Shown one piece after another: positions 61,791 through 64,000 of a stretch of 64,000 nt of DNA (its first letter is position 1; the number at the start of each line of letters is the position of its first letter). The DNA is from Plantactinospora mayteni. Lineage in GTDB: Bacteria > Actinomycetota > Actinomycetes > Mycobacteriales > Micromonosporaceae. The position numbers and the translations under genes were made by a program. The notes beneath the pieces are model-generated. The model was not told where the DNA came from, did no database searches, and saw only the letters and a program-made list of their open reading frames with translations. The DNA is taken from positions 116,903 through 180,902 of the forward strand of contig NZ_BONX01000048.1 in NCBI RefSeq assembly GCF_016862935.1, read 5' to 3'.

Positions 61791-61972
61791 ACACTCAGCC
61801 ACTCTGGCGGACTTCCACCCGCAGCAACGGCACCGGCTCCTGCGTGGAAGTGGCCGACAACCTCCCCGGTCGGGTGCTGGTTCGGGACAGCAAGGACCGG
61901 CAGGGACCGGCGCTCACCTTCGGCCCGGTCGCCTGGCGCGCCTTCGTCCAACTGGCCCGCGAGACCGCCTGA
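61787..61972 (+). CDS. DUF397 protein (Scr2-like)
   Basis: 61 residues from ATG 61787, coupled to the HTH gene. WRTSTRSNGTGSCVEVADN and VLVRDSKDRQGPALTFGP match the other DUF397 protein over most of the length, including an identical VADNLPGRVLVRDSKD block. Confidence 0.88.
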   Translation: MNTQPLWRTSTRSNGTGSCVEVADNLPGRVLVRDSKDRQGPALTFGPVAWRAFVQLARETA

Positions 61973-62019
61973 GGCCGCTCATTCCACGTTGTGGCAGCGG
62001 CGGGCCGAGCGCGTACGCG

Positions 62020-62224
62020 CTATCGCGCGGCGTTGTACTCGGCGAAGATGACGGCATCGTCGCAGGTCAGCGAAGCGTGCCAGACGTCGGCTGCCGCGAC
62101 AGCCTTACGGTCCAGGTACTCGCATCGCCTCGGCGACGACGGCTGACCGGTTGCCGCCGCCGACCGCCGAGTCGAGTTCGGCGCTGAGATCAGCGTCCCA
62201 GGTGATCGAGATGCTGACCGTCAC
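62020..62224 (-). pseudogene. Frameshifted ribbon-helix-helix antitoxin-like gene
   Basis: From GTG 62224 the frame reads VSISITWDADLSAELDSAVG, NRSAVVAEAMR, then stops early as VPGP. In another frame the sequence continues directly as EYLDRKAVAAADVWHASLTC to a stop at 62020. Joined, the two give a VapB/ParD-like RHH antitoxin of about 68 residues. The break is at the ATGCGAGTAC junction near 62120, equal to a +1 or -2 shift. No toxin gene is adjacent, so it looks like a decayed remnant; a sequencing error is possible. Confidence 0.55.
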
Positions 62225-62342
62225 GGCATCGATGCTGCCCCGGCACTCCTGGCGCTCGTGGTGTTGGCCGTCGACGCTGGGCGCTTGGCTCTGCATGGCT
62301 GCCCACCTCACCGGCCGATAGCCCGCAGCGCGGAAGGGTAAC

Positions 62343-62723
62343 GTGACCACCATGAACCTGGAGGAGCTCGCACAGCGGGTCGCCGCGCTGGAGGCGGAGT
62401 TCGGTGTACTTCGCCAGGAGGCGGCCGCGGCCCGTGCGCTGGCGGCCGGCGCCGACCGCGATGTCGCCGACTACCGGGCCGAGTTGCGGGGGCACACCCG
62501 CACGCTCAATGCGTTGCGGGAGACGCAGCTTGAGCAGGGGCAGGCGATCACTGAGCAGGGGCAGGCGATCATTGAGCAGGGGCAGGCGATCATCGGGCTC
62601 AGCGAGAAGGTCGATCAGCTGACCGGGACGGTCGGCCACCTCCGCGACCAGCACGGCGCGAGCCTGACCGAGATCGTGGGACTGCTCAACCAGCTGATCG
62701 AGCGCGACGGCCGGCAGGAGTAG
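62343..62723 (+). CDS. Small coiled-coil protein with EQGQAI repeats
   Basis: 126 residues from GTG 62343 (GGAAGG upstream). A continuous heptad pattern (LEELAQRVAALEAEFGVLRQE ...) with three EQGQAI(T/I) heptads in the middle, encoded by a 21-bp tandem repeat. It probably forms an oligomeric rod. Function unknown; similar small proteins are often beside HTH or nuclease genes in actinobacteria. Confidence 0.7.
   Translation: MTTMNLEELAQRVAALEAEFGVLRQEAAAARALAAGADRDVADYRAELRGHTRTLNALRETQLEQGQAITEQGQAIIEQGQAIIGLSEKVDQLTGTVGHLRDQHGASLTEIVGLLNQLIERDGRQE
62532..62594. repeat. 21-bp tandem repeat in coiled-coil gene
   Basis: Three near-identical units (62532, 62553, 62574), each encoding one EQGQAIx heptad. 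Confidence 0.9.
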
Positions 62724-62947
62724 CCGCCCTCGGCGCCCCGATGGCCGGCTGCCACGACGGCTGTGAATGTGACCAAGACCGGGCCGGTAACTCTGCGTAA
62801 CGCGCGAACGTTCAACGCGGCGCGCTGCTCGGCTTCCGGATTTGCCGATGAGTGGACGCGCGATCGTGGCCGGCAGGCGTGCGGGTGCGTCCGGCGGCTG
62901 ATCGCGACGCTGCGGATTGCCGGTGGGCGGTCGGTGACCGTCGTAGG

Positions 62948-63853
62948 TCAGAGGTAGTTGACGCCGGTCAGTTCCTCGGCTGCCGCCCACAGCCGCTTGC
63001 CGACGGCCGGATCGGCGGCCTCCCGGCTGAGCCGGGCCTCTGTGACCCTGCCCCGCGTCTCCCAGAGCCCGGACGGGCCGAAGAACTGGCCGCCCCGCAC
63101 ACCGGGCTCGGTCGCGGCGCGCAATTGCGGCAGCGCGCCCTGCTCCACCGGCTGGGTTGCCAGCAGCCCGGCCCACGCGATCAGCCGCCCGAACCGGCCA
63201 CGGTGCTCCCAGGCCCGCGGAGTCAGGTTGGTGCGAGTGAGACCGGGGTGGGCCAGCGCGCTGACGATCGGCGCTCCGGCGGTGCGCAGGCGACAGTCCA
63301 GTTCGATGCCGAAGACCGTGGTGGCGAGCTTGGACCGGCCGTAGGCGGCGACCGCCCGGTAGTCACGTTCGAACATCAGGTCATCGAAGTCCAGATGCGC
63401 GTTCTTGTGGGTGATCGAGCTGAGAGTGACCACGCGGGCTTCCCGCGCCGCGGCCAGGTTGCCGAGCAGCAGGCCGGTCAGCGCGAAGTGGCCCAGCATG
63501 TTGGTGGCGAGTTGCAGCTCGAATCCGTCGGCGGAGGTGCGGCGCGGGCCAAGCAGCACTACGCCGGCGTTGTTGACCAGCAGGTCGATCGCCGGGTGGT
63601 CGCCGGCCAGCTTCGCCGCGAAGGCCCGCACGGAGGCGAGGGAGGCCAGGTCCAGCTCGCGCACCTCGACGTCGCCGCCGATCTGGCGGGCGGCCTCCTC
63701 GCCGGCGGGGGTGTTGCGAACGGCGAGCACGACGTGGGCGCCGTGGCTGGCCAGTTCGGTGGCGGTGACCAGGCCGAGGCCAGAGTTCGCGCCGGTCACG
63801 ACGGCGACCCGACCGCGCTGGTCGGGGATGCGGTCGGCGGTCCATCCGGTCAT
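62948..63853 (-). CDS. Short-chain dehydrogenase/reductase
   Basis: 301 residues from ATG 63853 (AGGAG upstream); ATG 63889 and 63976 are less likely. Motifs: VVTGANSGLGLVTATEL (NAD(P) site), LLVNNAG, and the catalytic YGRSK. Resembles retinol-dehydrogenase-like SDRs of actinobacteria. Substrate unknown. A divergent gene begins 132 bp away; the shared region contains an inverted repeat. Confidence 0.9.
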   Translation of the reverse strand: MTGWTADRIPDQRGRVAVVTGANSGLGLVTATELASHGAHVVLAVRNTPAGEEAARQIGGDVEVRELDLASLASVRAFAAKLAGDHPAIDLLVNNAGVVLLGPRRTSADGFELQLATNMLGHFALTGLLLGNLAAAREARVVTLSSITHKNAHLDFDDLMFERDYRAVAAYGRSKLATTVFGIELDCRLRTAGAPIVSALAHPGLTRTNLTPRAWEHRGRFGRLIAWAGLLATQPVEQGALPQLRAATEPGVRGGQFFGPSGLWETRGRVTEARLSREAADPAVGKRLWAAAEELTGVNYL

Positions 63854-63934
63854 CTGCCGCTCCTGGAGGTTGTCGGTGCGCTGGCCCATCGACCGTAGGA
63901 GCGATCCGCGCCGGTCCGGTCGTTCTCGGTTGCC

Positions 63935-63951
63935 TAGGTCTGAGGGACCTA
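63935..63951. promoter_or_regulatory. Inverted repeat, candidate operator
   Basis: TAGGTC-TGAGG-GACCTA, a perfect 6-bp inverted repeat with 5-bp centre, in the divergent region between the SDR gene and the partial gene. SDR genes of this kind are often controlled by a divergent TetR or MerR regulator; this is inferred. Confidence 0.5.
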
Positions 63952-63985
63952 CCTTCGGCCGTCCGGGCCGCGGCACACTTGCGGC

Positions 63986-64000
63986 ATGAACAGCCCTCAG
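63986..64000 (+). CDS. Start of a gene cut by the window end
   Basis: ATG 63986 is followed by four more codons (MNSPQ). Only the start is visible. Its divergent position over a palindromic operator suggests a regulator of the SDR gene, but identity cannot be determined. Confidence 0.35.

Overview
This is high-GC actinobacterial DNA: GTG starts are common, nearly every third codon position is G or C, a mycothiol-type enzyme is present, and HTH/DUF5753 genes are paired with DUF397 genes. Gene content and the order helicase / bldG / anti-sigma / hppA / topA / tmk-MFS / holB match the replication and development locus known from Streptomyces. The overall flavour (Ku and a split LigD, heptose genes, a DUF559 nuclease) suggests Micromonosporaceae. 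That family assignment is inferred, not searched.

Region 1 (1-24 kb) is the conserved core. A partial DEAD/DECH helicase diverges from bldG and its anti-sigma partner. These are followed by the proton-pumping pyrophosphatase, a lipoprotein, an unknown protein carrying a perfect QLSLF sliding-clamp motif, and topA. A cassette of GNAT, FAD lactone oxidase, TetR and PLP aldolase sits between topA and the MFS-thymidylate kinase fusion. holB, a small type VII secretion substrate module (YbaB-like, EspC-like, WxG protein), ricT and a membrane phosphoesterase complete the region.

Region 2 (23.8-26.6 kb) is accessory. tRNA-Thr(CGT) is followed 1,220 bp later by a perfect 30-bp copy of its own 3' end. 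The interval carries an arsR-SRPBCC operon and a 92-bp terminal-inverted-repeat element, but no integrase. Each att copy is followed by its own hairpin terminator. A tightly coupled pair of unknown genes follows.

Region 3 (26.7-54 kb) is mixed metabolism and envelope: an ECF sigma factor, a mycothiol-type enzyme, LtrA, DUF2231, Hsp20, a heptose-type glycosylation cluster (GT9, GT2, HldE-like with a large low-complexity insertion), a DHA2 drug exporter, an HTH/DUF397 pair, NUDIX, an acyl-CoA ligase, a DUF559 nuclease flanked by two related palindromes, three quinone-oxidoreductase-like enzymes, an ECF sigma factor with a BNR-repeat membrane protein, an acyltransferase-3, FkbM, a HAD-Mth938 fusion and formaldehyde dehydrogenase.

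Region 4 (54-64 kb) holds a DUF5995 protein, Ku divergent from separate LigD ligase and polymerase genes (a second copy of the 92-bp element lies between them), a second EspC/WxG module, a second HTH/DUF397 pair, a frameshifted antitoxin-like gene, a heptad-repeat protein and an SDR with a divergent gene cut off by the window end.

The most unusual signals are small non-coding or repeat structures: the tRNA-Thr island, the duplicated 92-bp element, the palindrome pair around the DUF559 gene, short tandem repeats at many gene ends, and three genes with a TAGNNT-N7-start signature of leaderless mRNAs.
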